Both the position numbers and the translations under genes were made by a program. A DNA stretch of 64,000 nt from Linanthus parryae (taxonomy: Eukaryota > Streptophyta > Magnoliopsida > Ericales > Polemoniaceae), in assembly GCA_023055425.1 (NCBI GenBank), contig JALGPY010000034.1:1054001-1118000 (forward strand), given 5' to 3'. This document shows, one piece after another, positions 62,769 to 64,000 of this stretch. The notes beneath the pieces were generated by a model, which was not told where the DNA came from, searched no databases, and saw only the letters and a list, made by a program, of their open reading frames with translations. Numbering within the stretch: position 1 is the stretch's first letter; each line of letters starts with the position of its first letter.

Positions 62769-64000
62769 TGCAACACCCGCGATTTCAGGCCTAGCCCAAA
62801 CCGCTAAGATGTCCCCCGCACAAGGAGTCTTACCTCACTGTGAACGGAGTACAACGTCGGCCTCGTACCAAACCATAAAGAACAAAACTTCAAATTCAAT
62901 TCAAAATCAACTTTATTACAATAAAGGGAATGACCAAACGTGGTCCTTAACATGGAAACTTGAAAATAAACTAAATTGTTTGAAAAGAAACAAAAACAAG
63001 AAACTAGTGATTTATTCCGTGAGAGCTAAAGTGATTCCTTGATCCACGCTAGTGATTCGTTCCCCCAGAGTCTGCAGCGGTGCTAACCTGTGAGTTTTCA
63101 AATAGCAAAAGTCGACCACAGTAATTCTAAAAGTCAGCTTAAACTGAGTAAGAAATACATCAACATGTAAACAGATGATTGGGCACATAATTCAAGAATA
63201 AGTAAAAGAAAAAGTAAATGAAAAGATGATTAAAGCCTTAGATTGAGATCACAAAAGCAAACAAGAAAGGTAAAGGGATAAACTTGGATTTGACATTCCA
63301 TCTCAATCTTTCTTATTAAAGTCCTCTTCAAAACTTTTCTGGCGGCCACCTGGCCACGTGCCACGGGAGCAGCTAGCTCTGCTGCCCCTTGAGCCCCAGA
63401 AATTAAACATTGTACGAGCGAATGCAGAGTTCCCGCCTGCCTCGGAAATAAATAACTCAGGGTTACTTCGTTGGTCTAACAAACCCTACTTCAACCCGGC
63501 AGTTGTGAAGGCCCCTCTAAATATGGCTTTCCCGCCTCAATACTGACCTACAAGACCTTAAGTGTCGACACCCCCTAGAGGTTAGCAACTCCGCTAGAGT
63601 AGTACAAGTAGGAACCCCCAAGTCCTCATGGTAGTGTAGGACTATGGGTACCAAGGGTACGCCAGAGTTTGGCTCCCAAAATCTCTTGACCAGAACGTAT
63701 TGTCCTCAACAATATAATCACCGAAGTGAACTAAAGAAGAGCTCGTACAAGTTATCTTTCACTTTACATTACTTAGTGTCTTATGAGCATTTCTTGAAAG
63801 AATGTGTTTCTCGATCCAAACCAGGTACTCAAAACCAATAAGGAAAGCAAGGGTTAAAGTGCTAATCAGTTCCAAGATGAACATAACTCATACTTTCAAG
63901 AGAGAGATCTCAGTTTCACAATTTGTGCCAAAGTAGACATGATTTTCAGAGTTTCAACAAATGGATAGTACGATAATCAAAATAGTAACCAATTTGGCAC
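62769..64000. other. Non-coding; possible LTR-like repeat, no gene
   Basis: 'tgcaacacccgcgattt' at 62769 resembles the start of many plant chromovirus-type LTRs, but no partner end or internal region was found. GC-richer sequence at 63340-63720 shows no coding features; short frames are without recognisable content. Confidence 0.3.

Overview
The window is a piece of a plant nuclear chromosome, most likely a woody or perennial eudicot. The evidence is AT-rich DNA, intron-poor F-box genes of the F-box-associated (FBA type 1) family, a plant L1-type LINE, a long Tat-type Ty3/gypsy element, a Tork/Angela-type Ty1/copia remnant, and several plant MITE types. The species cannot be fixed from sequence alone. 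No rRNA, tRNA or CRISPR structure was seen.

The backbone is a tandem array of F-box genes, all on the minus strand. Three are open and probably functional: 18834-20024, 28599-29789 and 32386-33615. Five or more are broken or reduced: 55-350 (nearly all CDS deleted), 3160-3905 (middle deleted), 7780-9024 (two frameshifts and a stop), 13879-15050 (one frameshift), and a copy split between 39910-40450 and 55475-55636. Flanks were duplicated with the genes. A consensus 5' splice site lies at or just after the stop codon of nearly every copy, and a conserved candidate non-coding exon starting at an acceptor site lies 1-4.5 kb further downstream, so these genes probably carry an intron in the 3' UTR. 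A telo-box-like AAACCCTAA sits just upstream of several start codons. The intact proteins should be substrate receptors of SCF ubiquitin ligases.

Mobile DNA fills the rest. A defective L1-type LINE (20556 to about 26390, minus strand) lies upstream of the first intact gene, with a short retroposon carrying a clear target duplication next to it (26523-26858). MITE-like elements sit in the flanks: Harbinger-like (33844-34611), hAT-like with an 8-bp duplication (35996-36470), Stowaway-like (37208-37595) and a long-TIR element (38515-39303).

The largest feature is a 15-kb Ty3/gypsy element (40451-55474, minus strand) inserted in an F-box gene, flanked by the 5-bp duplication ACGGG. It has two 628-bp LTRs differing at about 11 sites, a primer-binding site matching the 3' end of plant tRNA-Trp, gag-protease, reverse transcriptase, RNase H and integrase (all with breaks), a 54-bp tandem repeat tract, and on the opposite strand a long multi-exon gene for a plant-mobile-domain (PMD) protein whose splice junctions are all phase-consistent. 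A 5'-truncated copia element (55637-58930) replaces the front half of the same F-box gene.

The right end (58931-64000) holds flank sequence of a further F-box unit, suggesting the array continues beyond the window. It is interrupted by a Pack-MULE-like element (59807-61377) carrying a piece of a malectin-like (di-glucose-binding) gene, followed by a LINE RNase H fragment.
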